A stretch of DNA of 64,000 bases, taken from NCBI GenBank assembly GCA_029962745.1, contig CM057162.1, positions 23,113,648 through 23,177,647 on the forward strand, read 5' to 3'. The stretch is from Echinometra lucunter (lineage: Eukaryota; Echinodermata; Echinoidea; Camarodonta; Echinometridae). The position numbers were made by a program, and so were the translations under genes. The notes under the pieces were generated by a model that saw only the letters and a list, made by a program, of their open reading frames with translations, did not search any database and was not told the DNA's origin. This document shows positions 34,246 through 44,780 of this stretch, piece after piece (within the stretch, counting starts at the first letter, position 1; every line of letters starts with the position of its first letter).

Positions 34246-35908
34246 GGCCCTGCTATGTAGTTTACATAGATGCTGCTGGTATCACTTCTCCGGGCAGAAG
34301 AGAGCCGTCCTTCTGCATAAAGCTGGACCAGACGTCCAAGACCTCTTTGAAATCCTAGAAGTGCCTTCACCATCAGAAGGTGAGACTATGTACAGTAAAG
34401 CAACAGCAGCACTGAAGGCCTACTTCGATCCAACTTTCAACATTGCCTTCGAGCGACATCAATTTCGACAGGCAACCCAGCAGACGGAGAGTCCGTTCAC
34501 GATTTTTCTATACTCGTCTTAAATCTCTAGCATCATCGTTTGCATTCTCAGGGGACACGAACGATCATGTGAGGGACCGGTTCATCGAAAAATGTTTGTC
34601 ATCTTCACTCCGTTGTCGTTTACTTCGGGAAAGTAGCTTCACTCTTACATCGCTCCTTGATATAGCCCGAGCCAGCAAGGCTGCAGACAATCAGGCATCT
34701 GTCATGGAAGGTCGACACATAGACACACATACCGCTATCAGAGCAGCAGCATCATGGTCGCACTCGAGATCGGCCTCGCCCTATGCCATCTCAGTCCAAG
34801 GGGGTGAACAGAGAGGACATGGACAACTGTAACACAAAGTAAGGACTGATTCATGCCCAGCAAGGGGAAGGACATGCAACAACTGGAAAAAAAATTTGCA
34901 CGCAAATGTCGCTTTTCGAAAGTTCAAAGACGACGCCCCACCCCTCTCTGTAGTGTCAACGAAGATGTGGCATACTCATCTCCTTCAGAGGATGAATGCA
35001 CTTTTCATATCACCACTTCTCGCCTTACAAAAACACCAGTGGAGATTAATGGACACTCCATATCAATGATCACTGACTCATGAGCTTCGACAAACATTAT
35101 TGACAGTAAGACACTTGAGTGGATGAGAGGCCGTGGTCACGATAAACGACCACGGTTGGCCCCTACTCATGTTCGCCTCTTCACCTACAACTCAATGACA
35201 CCCCTACCAGTTCGAGGTGAATTCATAGGACGGATTAAGTCGACACAGAAGGGCGCATCTGTAGATGTGTGGATCGTCGTCGTCAACAGCGAAGGTGGCT
35301 GTCTTCTCAGCAGGCAGACTGTGATCGACCTTGGGCTTCTCAAACTTACCACTGAGCCCGTGAAAGCAATTAAGACAGGAAACTCTTCTCCAGCTGGCAT
35401 CGATGCCACAGCTGAATCGGTAGTCAACAAGTGTCGAGCGTGTCAGCCTGAAGCTCCGCGCCCTCCACAAGAGCCGATTTCTCCATCTCCTATGCCAACC
35501 TGTCCATGGCATACTGTGCACATTGATTTATGCGGGCCTGCCTCTTCCCATGGAAGAATCTCTCCTGGTCATTGATGATAGCACGACCAGGTGGCCTGAA
35601 GTGGAAATTATGAGATTGACTTTGAGAAGCATGATTATCACTCGTTTGAATCGGATCTTTGTATGTCATGGATATCCACATCGCATTGTTTCTGATAATG
35701 GTCCTCAATTTGTTTCCGCTGAGTTCAGAGATTACATGGCCGAAAACGACATCGATCATCACCGAATTATGCTGTATCATCCGCATTCTCACGCGACCGT
35801 CAAGCCTTCCAATGCTACAGTCATGAAAGCTATTTGTGCAGCTCACCACAGTGGCCGAGATTGGCGAGCAGCTCTTCACGCTTTCCTACTCTCATACACT
35901 CTCCACTT
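34246..35908 (+). mobile_element. Ty3/gypsy-type retrotransposon remnant: gag, protease, integrase
   Basis: Gag-like sequence begins near 34260 (KRAVLLHKAGPDVQDLF, then KAYFDPTFNIAFERHQFR). It shifts frame near 34500 and continues to about 34830. A basic, degraded nucleocapsid-like region follows (34853-34930). A retropepsin-like stretch (VEINGHSISMITDS, then ASTNIIDSKTLE) has a TGA stop at 35081-35083, where the conserved glycine of the active-site DSG should be. From about 35390 the frame is integrase: a Cys pair region (KCRACQPEAP), then HIDLCGP and IVSDNGPQF. Reverse transcriptase and RNase H, normally between protease and integrase, are missing. No LTR was recognised. It is dead and is cut at 35909 by a second foldback. 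Confidence 0.8.
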
Positions 35909-36337
35909 ACATATGCTCCGAATCGCCAACATTTGCTCCGCTAACACTTGCTCCCGGATGGTCCAAAAGTACAACATTTGCTCCACCGACATTTGCTGGA
36001 GCCGCCGAATTAATCATCAATAAATTAATAATTCTACTCTGCTGCGACAATTGATCATGATTATGATAATTGCCTCACCAAAAATTTCAATATCTTATTA
36101 GTTGAGCATATAAAGCATCCGAATCACTGATTGCGTGAAGTGCGCTCCCTACAGGAGAGGCTGCAGGGAGGGGGCTGAAGCTCCGTTTCTTTGTATTGGT
36201 CCTACATGTATGTCTGCTCCCGCTCTTTATACGTTCTCTTACCTTTTCCATTTCTTGCTCAAGACTCGCTACTCAAGCTTTTTTTTTTTAATCTTTCCTC
36301 TTTTTTTTCCCCCCGTTTTTGGGGGTATTTTTTTTTG

Positions 36338-36352
36338 GGGGGGGGGGGGGGA
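36338..36352. repeat. Poly(G) tract
   Basis: A G run within a T/C/G homopolymer-rich patch (36280-36355). Confidence 0.95.
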
Positions 36353-36559
36353 GGAGGACGACCGCTCCATCTTTCCCTGGTTACGTGCCTGTAAGGGGTG
36401 GCTGTTAAGATTGATATACTTAGTATGTATAATACAATCCATGTATACAAAGCATTTTAATTGCTATTTGTTCTCTTGACATGGATATAGCTGCTGTTTA
36501 CATAGTCTCCTACACTTTCAGAAGCTTACATTGCCTAATTAATATCAATAATAATTAAA

Positions 36560-36668
36560 TCATTAAATTTCCTTATTTGATATGTTACTTTTAAGGATAA
36601 TCTGTTTCGTGATCTTGTGCATTTGATGTTAAATGTGAAAAACGGATAAACATTGAACCTTGAACCTA
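36560..36668 (+). repeat. LINE 3' tail with TTGAACC repeats
   Basis: The stretch ends GGATAAACATTGAACCTTGA, a short microsatellite-like tail as found at non-LTR element 3' ends. No upstream coding part is recognised. Confidence 0.4.
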
Positions 36669-36829
36669 CAATACAGGGCAATCCTATTTTAGAAAAAAAA
36701 GAAAGTTTTTTATTGTTAAAAGTAAAAGAATTTTAAAAAATAAACAAAAAGTGGAAATTCTAAAGAAAAGGAATGTAAATTGATGTGTCACTCAAATAGA
36801 AGTGTTGATTGAAATCAGTTTTTCTCCAG

Positions 36830-36955
36830 GAAGCTTGTCCTTGGGGAATTGTGCTCCAGGGGAGCTTCCATCGTGAGTCGTCCTCCGAAGGAAATGTCAT
36901 TTGGGGGGACCCATCCTCAGGAGGGCTTGTCCTCCGGGGAGTTGTCTTAGCACCG
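36830..36955. repeat. Decayed 16-bp minisatellite of foldback type 1
   Basis: Degenerate units such as CTTGTCCTTGGGGAAT, GTCGTCCTCCGAAGG and GTTGTC resemble the outer domain of the 30044-33377 element. They lie inside the second foldback. Confidence 0.6.
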
Positions 36956-37561
36956 CCACTTCTCATGTAAGTTACCCCTTATGCAGATTTTTAGTGTGCA
37001 GGAAGTGCCGTTTTTATATGCACAAATTTACAAAGAAACTCTATACCGTAGGAGGGGGATACTCCTTCCAACATCCTCTCCTTGCCCCCCCCCCCTTATA
37101 TGACACTTCTCATACCAGTTTCCCCTAATACTCTATTTCAGTGTGCAGAAAATGTCATTTCCATTCGCGAATATTAAAAAATCTCCCTACCGTGGGGAAA
37201 TAACCCTCTCCAACAGCTCCCCCCCCCCGCTTGGCTGCTTCGCTCCTTGTCTGCCCCCCCCTGAAAATTCTTGGCTACGTCAGAGCCTCAGAGAATATGC
37301 TCTCCAATTCATTTTATGGTGTCAATGGAGCGAAGCAATTGTCACCAGTTCAAGTGTCATGTCTTCAGAATTAATTCGGCAGAGGAATTGTCGGCGAGGC
37401 AGTTGTCACATAGTCGAAATAATTCGGCGGAGCAGATGTCGGCGGAGCAATTGTCAGCGGAGCAAATGTCGTCGTTTCGGAGCATATGTCGGTGGAGCAA
37501 TTGTCGCAGAGCAAATGTCGGCGGAGCAATTGTCGCGGAGCAAATGTCGGCGGAACATATG

Positions 37562-37650
37562 TTGTGTCACCGCTCAGTTATACTAACCTCGCACAACAGA
37601 CATGACAGACTTGCTGTAGCTTGTAAATTACTGACAATAGGAAAGTAGTC
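37562..37650 (+). mobile_element. Probable continuation of gypsy integrase
   Basis: If the second foldback is treated as an insertion, the open frame before it (ending LLSYTLHLHM) continues in phase here as LCHRSV and then NRHDRLAVA. This resembles the stretch after the core domain of gypsy integrases. The match is short. Confidence 0.4.
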
Positions 37651-37976
37651 TTCTACCAATGAATTTTTGGGGGAAAGAGGAGCAACAGCAGTGTCACCAG
37701 AGTCAGAGATCAGGAAAATATCTTTCAGAATTCATTTGATCAAGATAATTTACATCCAGTTGGAGGAATGGAAAGGAAACAGGATATTTTAATATCCTAG
37801 CTGTAAAAAGCAAAATAATTATGAATCTGCTTAATTATTTTGGTGATTTCAATTTTCCACAATAGAGGGCAGTATGTCAAATAAATATGCACAGCTCAGC
37901 ATACCAATGTAGCCCGGCCCCAGTGTGATGCTAATCATGAGCTAATATTTACAGGCATGATAGAGCTTTAAATTCA

Positions 37977-38012
<36 letters not shown>

Positions 38013-38041
38013 GCCAATAGTAATACTCCTCTGTTTAGCCA
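37651..38041. other. Non-coding stretch with poly(A)
   Basis: No gene is seen. An A run of about 27 bases lies at 37981-38007. Confidence 0.5.
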
Positions 38042-38050
38042 ATAAATATA

Positions 38051-38623
38051 GGCAATGTATACAGCCACACGCGTGTGTCTTTACCTTACGGCCACACGCG
38101 TGTGGTTGTATCCACAGCACCGACATAAGGATACAGTCACACTCAACTGAATTCCCACTTATACTCTGCGCCGCTACAGCTATCGCTAGTGTGTATGTAC
38201 AATGTATGCACTGCATGCACAAGCGATGCGTAAATTCATGCGACAGTGTGTTGCCAAACCCCAAAACTTGGATCGTCACGAAGGTTTTATCTCTTGAAAT
38301 TCACTGAAATACAAACAATATTGTACTATATTGTCACCTGCTTGCTGACCAGGTGAGAATGAAGTGAAAATATTGTTTGTATAATAAGTGAAATCGAGAG
38401 ATAAAACCCTCATGACGATCCAAGTTTTGCAAGTCGCAACACATACCATCGCATGAATACACATCGCTTGTGCAGTGCAGTGCACACTAGCGATAGCTGT
38501 AGCGGCACAGACAAGTGGGGAATTCAGACAAGTGTGGCTGTATCCTCATATCGATGCTGTGGATACAACCACACGCGTGTGGCCGTAAGGTAAAGACACA
38601 CGCGTGTGGCTGTATACACTGCC
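38051..38623. mobile_element. Third foldback, 573 bp, 9-bp target duplication
   Basis: The direct repeat ATAAATATA flanks it exactly (38042-38050 and 38624-38632). The ends GGCAATGTATACAGCC and GGCTGTATACACTGCC are inverted, and the arms (about 270 bp) carry two CACACGCGTGTG palindromes each. The centre near 38330 is CACCTGCTTGCTGACCAGGTG. A 9-bp target duplication with long inverted arms is typical of Mutator-like elements. No transposase is present. Confidence 0.9.
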
Positions 38624-38819
38624 ATAAATATAGCATGTCTAGATCTCTACACTACAGTACAGGATGAAATTTGAAAAAGCACAACTAAATTAAAACCACC
38701 CTTCCTATCCTGGGGTTAGCGAGTTCAAAACACATGGCCGTCTAGCACTCACTAACTGTTACACTTACACATAACCTAACCGAGCACAAGTGTGAGTGCA
38801 CATTACTAGGCCTAACTGT

Positions 38820-39135
38820 TAGTACTAGACGTAGACCTAGTAACAGGTCTGAACAACAACACAAGACCAATGACGGTGTTGAGACCATGGCATGGAGACC
38901 CAGTTGGAGACAAATTCTTTCTAACACCTAGGCTACATGAACGCAACTTCATCTTTAATTACTTACCTTCCAACTTGAAATGACTTGAAAATTTCTGTTT
39001 CAGGATGTCAGAAAGGCCCATCTGATAGCCATGATGTGTGGTTATTGCGGGGTTATAACTGCGTCAACGGGCGTCAACAACATGGCCGACACCGTACCCT
39101 CCTTCGTCATAACAGAGAAGGGAATTCCCCAAAGT
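38820..39135. repeat. Inverted duplicate of 60250-60545 with exon-like features
   Basis: The reverse complement of this block recurs at 60250-60545. On the minus strand it holds a 5' splice site consensus GGAAG|GTAAGT near 38970. On the plus strand both copies hold ATGGCCGACACCG followed by a short open frame. The two strands could represent a bidirectional promoter region or a first exon, but no protein is recognised. Confidence 0.6.
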
Positions 39136-39828
39136 TATTATTAAATTGACCGCATACGTCGCAGTCCACTAGTGAACGTGCAAATCGAAAACTCCCGTGT
39201 GTTGATCCTGGCCGGAATCACGTATAAAATTGGTATCCGAAATAGGCTGATTTAACGTTGCCAATTTGAAGATGCCATTATTGAAATTAGCGATCAAACG
39301 TAGTGCAAAAGGCATGGGATGAACGTGAGCAGTGCTGATCTTATCGGCGCTGTCGGCGCGTCTACTAATTTCGTACCCGATTTATATCCCGATTTTTTCA
39401 AGGACGATTTTAACAGCCTCGTATCAAGGCGCAATATCGTATAAGTAGCGAACTGAACTTCAGCAGCGGATTTTGGAGCTGGGGAGGGGGGGGGGGGGGG
39501 GGGGGGGGGTTGAGGGAGCAAATAGAGTAAATACGTTGCTTGGCCAGAATATGCTGCACCATGAGCACGTTCGGGGCTCTTCCCAGTATGAGATTTACAT
39601 TTACTGTTTTCGTGATTTTTTTCAGAGGTTTAAATCATTTTGCTGCCCTCTTAGAGATATATTCTCTACATAGAGATACATACTAATTATATCTATGATT
39701 CTCTATGGCTGTCCTGTTTTTGGATACACCTTGATTATTGTACCAGCCAATGTAATGGGGGATCCGAGCGAGTTTCCACCCCCCCCCCCCCAGCACAGGA
39801 ATCCCGGACACGAATACACACGAATACA
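39136..39828. other. Non-coding stretch with a long poly(G) tract
   Basis: No gene is seen. A G-rich run of about 29 bases lies at 39481-39509 and a C run at about 39779-39791. Confidence 0.5.
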
Positions 39829-40066
39829 TTCAATTCAATTCAATTCAATTCAAATTTATTTTCATTCTTCAAAATGATACAAATAAGTACAAGATAGATT
39901 GATTCAATTTAAATAAACAATAGCATGAACAAAATTCAATATTGGAAGAAAAAAATACATATTTGAAAGTAATTTAAATATAAATTAACATACATGTCAA
40001 GTTAAATCAATATAATCAATATCATTAGATATAACTGAATCAATGCAATTATATATCATAAGAAGA
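39829..40066 (-). repeat. LINE 3' end, minus strand, TTGAA-type tail
   Basis: Read on the minus strand this ends AATAAATTTGAATTGAATTG with further pentamer repeats, the same tail as the LINE ending at 5985. The AT-rich body would be 3' untranslated region. Confidence 0.5.
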
Positions 40067-40069
40067 ATG

Positions 40070-40292
40070 ACATGAAAACTATTTTGTAAATATTTACTAA
40101 AAAGAAAAAAAAAACAATGCGAAGCGATCATGCAGAGACCTATTTATTAGTAGGTTTGATGTTGTTCGTAATGTTACAGTTTGTTTATGAAAATAATTTT
40201 TTGAGAGTGGGGGGGGGGGGGTGTTAAGCATCGTCTCGCTTCGCATTGTTTTTTTTTCTTTTTAGTAAATATTTACAAAATAGTTTTCATGT
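40070..40292. mobile_element. Near-perfect inverted repeat of about 58 bp
   Basis: The arms at 40070-40127 and 40236-40292 match throughout except for one base of A/T run length. They start ACATGAAAACTATTTTGTAA and end AACAATGCGAAGCGA. The loop of about 108 bases contains a poly(G) run. Confidence 0.85.
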
Positions 40293-41029
40293 CAACATGA
40301 ATATAAATATCATCATATAAAAATATGTAGGTCTACCTCGTATGATCATTATTTTGTTTGTTTGGTTTTCAAACCTGGGTAGAATCAGGCCAGTATTTCT
40401 CGGGTTGTAGGCCCTGGCGTGTTGTACTGAATAATCACACTGTTTAAACATAATTATTAATATCATTCATTGTTTCATTTGGTTGTTTTGTTATACATTT
40501 CGAGAAAGTGCTGCATTATATTCATATTGTTTCATTTGGTTGTTTCGTATATATTTAGAAACTGCCGTATTATGTTCTGAATTGGACTGTGGCGTTGTTT
40601 TGTTTTGTTTTGTTTTGTTTTGTGTTTCTTTAGCTATTCTTAATTCTTGATATGCGTTAATGATATCCAAAGACATGCTTAGAAATTTTAAAGTTCATAA
40701 AGCCTTTGAGCGCGGGGTCCGTCCACTTGACCGAAGGAACTTGAGACAGCATGTAGGCCCCTACAAAGGAGAATTTGAATAAAATTATTTCCCGCTCAGA
40801 TTGGTTATCCTTTCCTGCATGCATGCCTCCTGCAAACTTACATTAATGTCCCCACTCCTCCTAACTAGATAACTTTCCCATTGCCCCTGCTACATGTGTG
40901 AATATTCCACATTCATTTTTCAAAATGTATAACCAGTATAATGAAAAAAATTGTAAGGATCGAGTCCCAGGGGCGTAACAGGTGCCTGTTATCCGAGGGG
41001 GGGGGGGGGAGCAGAGCCCAAAATTTCCC
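40293..41029. other. Non-coding stretch with short tandem repeats
   Basis: It holds two diverged copies of about 65 bp beginning ATTGTTTCATTTGGTTGTTT (about 40466 and 40528) and a (TTTTG)n microsatellite at about 40596-40623. No gene is seen. Confidence 0.5.
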
Positions 41030-41149
41030 GGTAACTCGTTTATGTCTATGCATTTTAGGAGGATGGTAGTGTTCCACCGGCGTAAATCCAATTTGAGGAG
41101 TGGGGGATGAAAAACTTTTTAAATCATTTATTTCCCTCTCACACACATT

Positions 41150-41400
41150 TTGATATCTATTTTGCAAATGAGCGATGCGAGCGAGCAGAAAATAACCACT
41201 TTTCCAGTTTTGAATCGCATTTTCGAATAAAAATTCTAAAATATAACGAAAGAGCGAAGCGAGCGAGCCAAAAATAACCACTTTCCTCGATTTTGATCGC
41301 ATTTTTGATGGAAATCAGAAGATTTTGATGAGCGAGCGAAGCGAGTTAGCTAAAATAACTACTTTTTTGTTTTCAATAGCATTTTCAAATAGAAATTTTA
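41150..41400. repeat. Tandem repeat of about 85 bp with GCGAGCGAGC motif
   Basis: Three diverged units each contain a GAGCGA.GCGAGCGAGC core, then AAAATAACCACTTTT and an ATCGCATTTT..A block. It directly precedes the satellite array. Confidence 0.7.
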
Positions 41401-41407
41401 AAATAAT

Positions 41408-43500
41408 ATGGGACTAAGGTAAAGGGGGGGGGGGTGTTTAAATCGGTCCGCTGCGGCTCACAGGAAATACCCACGAAAGCGACTATGTGGATGTTGTAGA
41501 GGAGGGTCTAATCCATCGAAAAAATTATATTTCATTAAAAGTTATTCGCCTACGGCCATAGCGGACCACTTTTCCCACAGGAAGTCATTTCATATACTCC
41601 ACGTGTAATATATATGGGACTAAGGTAAAAGGGGGGGGGGGGGTTGCTTGACTCGGTGCGCTGCGGCTCACAGGAAATACCCACGAAAGCGACTATGTGG
41701 ATGTTGTAGAAGAGGGTCTAATTCATCCACAAATTATATTTCATCAAAAGTTATTTGCCTACGGCCATAGCGGACCACTTTTCCCAGAGAAAGTCATCCT
41801 GTATACTCCACGTGTAATATAATGGACTAAGGTAAAGGGGGGGGGGGGGGTGTTTGAATCGGTCCTCTGCGGCTCACAGGAAATACCCACGAAAGCGACT
41901 ATGTGGATGTTGTAGAAGAGGGTCTAATTCATCGAAAAAATTATATTTCATCAAAAGTTATTTGCCTACGGCCATAGCGGACCACTTTTCCCAGAAAAAG
42001 TCATCCCATATACTCCACGTGTAATATATATGGGACTAAGGTAAAGGGGGGGGGGGGGGGGGGGGTGTTTGACTCAGTCCGCTGAGGCTCACAGGAAATA
42101 CCCACGAAAGCGACTATGTGGATGGTGTAGAGGAGGGTCTAATTCATCGAAAAAATTATATTTCATCAAAAGTTATTTGCCTACGGCCATAGCGGACCAC
42201 TTTTCCCAGAGAAAGTCATCCCATATACTCCACGTGTAATATATATGGGACTAAGGTAAAGGGGGTGGGGGTGTTTGAATCGGTCCTCTCCGGCTCACAG
42301 GAAATACCCACGAAAGCGACTATGTGGATGTTGTAGAGGAGGGTCTAATCCATCGAAAAAATTACATTTCATTAAAATTTATTTGCCTACGGCCATAGCG
42401 GACCACTTTTCCTGGAGGAAGTCATCCCATATACTCCACGTGTAATATATATGGGACTAAGGTAAAGGGGGGGGGGGGTGTTTGACTCGGTCCTCTGCGG
42501 CTCACAGGAAATACCCACGAAAGCGACTATGTGGATGTTGTAGAGGAGGGTCCAATCCATCGAAAAAATTACATTTCATTAAAAGTTATTTGCCTACGGC
42601 CATAGCGGACCACTTTTCCCAGAAAAAGTCATCCCATATACTCCACGTGTAATATATATGGGACTAAGGTAAAGGGGGGGGGGTGTTTGACTCAGTCCGC
42701 TGAGGCTCACAGGAAATACCCACGAAAGCGACTATGTGGATGGTGTAGAGGAGGGTCTAATTCATCGAAAAAATTATATTTCATCAAAAGTTATTTGCCT
42801 ACGGCCATAGCGGACCACTTTTCCCAGAGAAAGTCATCCCATATACTCCACGTGTAATATATATGGGACTAAGGTAAAGGGGGTGGGGTGTTTGAATCGG
42901 TCCTCTCCGGCTCACAGGAAATACCCACGAAAGCGACTATGTGGATGTTGTAGAAGAGGGTCTAATCCATCGAAAAAATTACATTTCATTAAAAGTTATT
43001 TGCCTACGGCCATAGCGGACCACTTTTCCCAGAGGAAGTCATCCCATATACTCCACGTGTAATATATATGGGACTAAGGTAAAGGGGGGGGGGGGTGTTT
43101 GAATCGGTCCTCTGCGGCACAGGAAATACCCACGAAAGCGACTATGTGGATGGTGTAGAGGAGGGTCTAATTCATCGAAAAAGTTATATTTCATCAAAAG
43201 TTATTTGCCTACGGCTATAGCGGATCACTTTCCCCAGAAAAAGTCATCCCATATACTCCACCTGTAATATATATGGGACTAAGGTAAAGGGGGGGGGGGG
43301 TGTTTGACTCAGTCCGCTGAGGCTCACAGGAAATACCCACGAAAGCGACTATGTGGATGGTGTAGAGGAGGGTCTAATTCATCGAAAAAATTATATTTCA
43401 TCAAAAGTTATTTGCCTACGGCCATAGCGGACCACTTTTCCCAGAGAAAGTCATCCCATATACTCCACGTGTAATATATATGGGACTAAGGTAAAGGGGG
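41408..43500. repeat. Satellite array, 205-215 bp monomer, three-monomer higher-order pattern
   Basis: Ten full units start at ATGGGACTAAGGTAAA-like sequence (41408, 41614, 41822, 42030, 42245, 42451, 42658, 42863, 43068, 43273), and an eleventh runs into the gap at 43501. Units share CCCACGAAAGCGACTATGTG and CTACGGCCATAGCGGACCAC. Each has a variable G run. Diagnostic variants repeat every third unit. No coding function is seen. Confidence 0.95.
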
Positions 43501-44000
43501 NNNNNNNNNNNNNNNNNNNNNNNNNNNNNNNNNNNNNNNNNNNNNNNNNNNNNNNNNNNNNNNNNNNNNNNNNNNNNNNNNNNNNNNNNNNNNNNNNNNN
43601 NNNNNNNNNNNNNNNNNNNNNNNNNNNNNNNNNNNNNNNNNNNNNNNNNNNNNNNNNNNNNNNNNNNNNNNNNNNNNNNNNNNNNNNNNNNNNNNNNNNN
43701 NNNNNNNNNNNNNNNNNNNNNNNNNNNNNNNNNNNNNNNNNNNNNNNNNNNNNNNNNNNNNNNNNNNNNNNNNNNNNNNNNNNNNNNNNNNNNNNNNNNN
43801 NNNNNNNNNNNNNNNNNNNNNNNNNNNNNNNNNNNNNNNNNNNNNNNNNNNNNNNNNNNNNNNNNNNNNNNNNNNNNNNNNNNNNNNNNNNNNNNNNNNN
43901 NNNNNNNNNNNNNNNNNNNNNNNNNNNNNNNNNNNNNNNNNNNNNNNNNNNNNNNNNNNNNNNNNNNNNNNNNNNNNNNNNNNNNNNNNNNNNNNNNNNN
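43501..44000. other. Assembly gap, 500 N
   Basis: The satellite array runs straight into this gap, so the true array is probably longer. Upstream exons of the death-domain gene at 44456 could also be hidden here. Confidence 1.
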
Positions 44001-44340
44001 CTTTATTACTATTATCTGTGCAGTTCTAGAGATACTCTTCTACAAATCCCAACCTGAAGGCAAAAATAACTTTAGGAGATTGAAAATTTCCCTGTGCAGC
44101 ACTAAATTGTTGAAGAACTTGCCACAGTGACTACAAATGAGGAAATCTCAACCTGTAGAATCATTCAAAATAAGACTTAAAATGCATCTCTTCATTTAAT
44201 TCTTCACCCTTGTTCAAGCACATTTAGAGTTCTTGCAGTGCAGAAGAATATATTTTCGCATGTATTCTGCACTTTATAAAGTGATATCTATCATGATCAT
44301 CATTATCATCTTTACAACCACCATTAGCTTTATTATCACA
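44001..44340 (+). mobile_element. LINE 3' end fragment
   Basis: A short frame ending SFKIRLKMHLF followed by a stop (about 44160-44200) is the usual C-terminus of CR1/L2-like LINE proteins. The tail CTGCACTTTATAAAGTGATA is followed by ATC-rich repeats. Confidence 0.6.
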
Positions 44341-44455
44341 GTCATTATCCCTATCCATATCAAAACATTCCAATAAGAACTGCCGACAGACCACCTAATT
44401 CGTCCGTCTAGAGTGACAAATTAAAGTCTGGTTCACTTCCATCTTCTGCTTTCAG

Positions 44456-44780
44456 TTCAGTCAAGGAAAGCGAGATAGGTGAGGCAAGGCCTGCTGGACA
44501 GAAAGACTTTGATGAGATGCTGAAGACGCTTGCTAAAAAAGTTGTACAACGTATGGAGATAGATGATCTAGGAAAGGCACTTGGGTATGATCATGAAGCT
44601 ATATCTACGTATATTGCTACAAATAAAAGTGGACAAGAGGTAACATGTGATGGGACTTTGCTAATGCTCAGAGATTGGCGGAAAAAGCAAACTAAAGACA
44701 CAGAAAGTGCAGCCCTGAAGACTGCTCTAGAGATGGTTGGTCAGATTCGTCTTGCCGACGAGTTGTTTGACACAAAATGA
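44456..44780 (+). CDS. Death-domain terminal exon, diverged paralogue
   Basis: A strong 3' splice site (TTCCATCTTCTGCTTTCAG, AG at 44454-44455; a second AG at 44459-44460 is possible) opens a frame of about 107 codons to TGA at 44778-44780. As in the other copies, one base completes the preceding codon (phase 2). An acidic linker (SVKESEIGEARPAGQKD) precedes the death domain: MLKTLAKKVVQ, EIDDLGKALGYDHEAI, LMLRDWRKKQ, and ALEMVGQIRLADELF. It is clearly homologous to the 12171 and 22807 exons but diverged in loops. Upstream is a stretch matching DNA around TDHLIR of the 13044 exon (about 44388-44412), without an open frame. A polyadenylation signal lies at 45526. Confidence 0.82.

Larger units (their letters stand above)
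35918..37554. mobile_element. Second foldback transposon, 15-bp outer repeats, in the integrase
   Basis: The left block (35918-36005) and the right block (about 37330-37554) are inverted tandem repeats of a 15-bp unit, ACATTTGCTCCGCCG. The unit is quite different from that of the first foldback. ACATATGCT (35909-35917) and ACATATGTT (37555-37563) form an 8-of-9 target duplication. Inner sequence with GCCGAATTAAT faces its complement near 37375. The interior also holds a decayed piece of the other foldback type (36830-36955), a LINE tail (about 36560-36668) and a tandem pair of about 150 bp (36990-37240). Confidence 0.75.

Noticed and set aside
34443..36023. Gag- and integrase-like frames as host genes
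   Set aside because: They are parts of a broken Ty3/gypsy retrotransposon with frameshifts, a stop in the protease and a missing reverse transcriptase.
41408..43500. CRISPR-like regular repeat
   Set aside because: The units are more than 200 bp, contiguous and without unique spacers; it is a satellite array in a eukaryotic genome.
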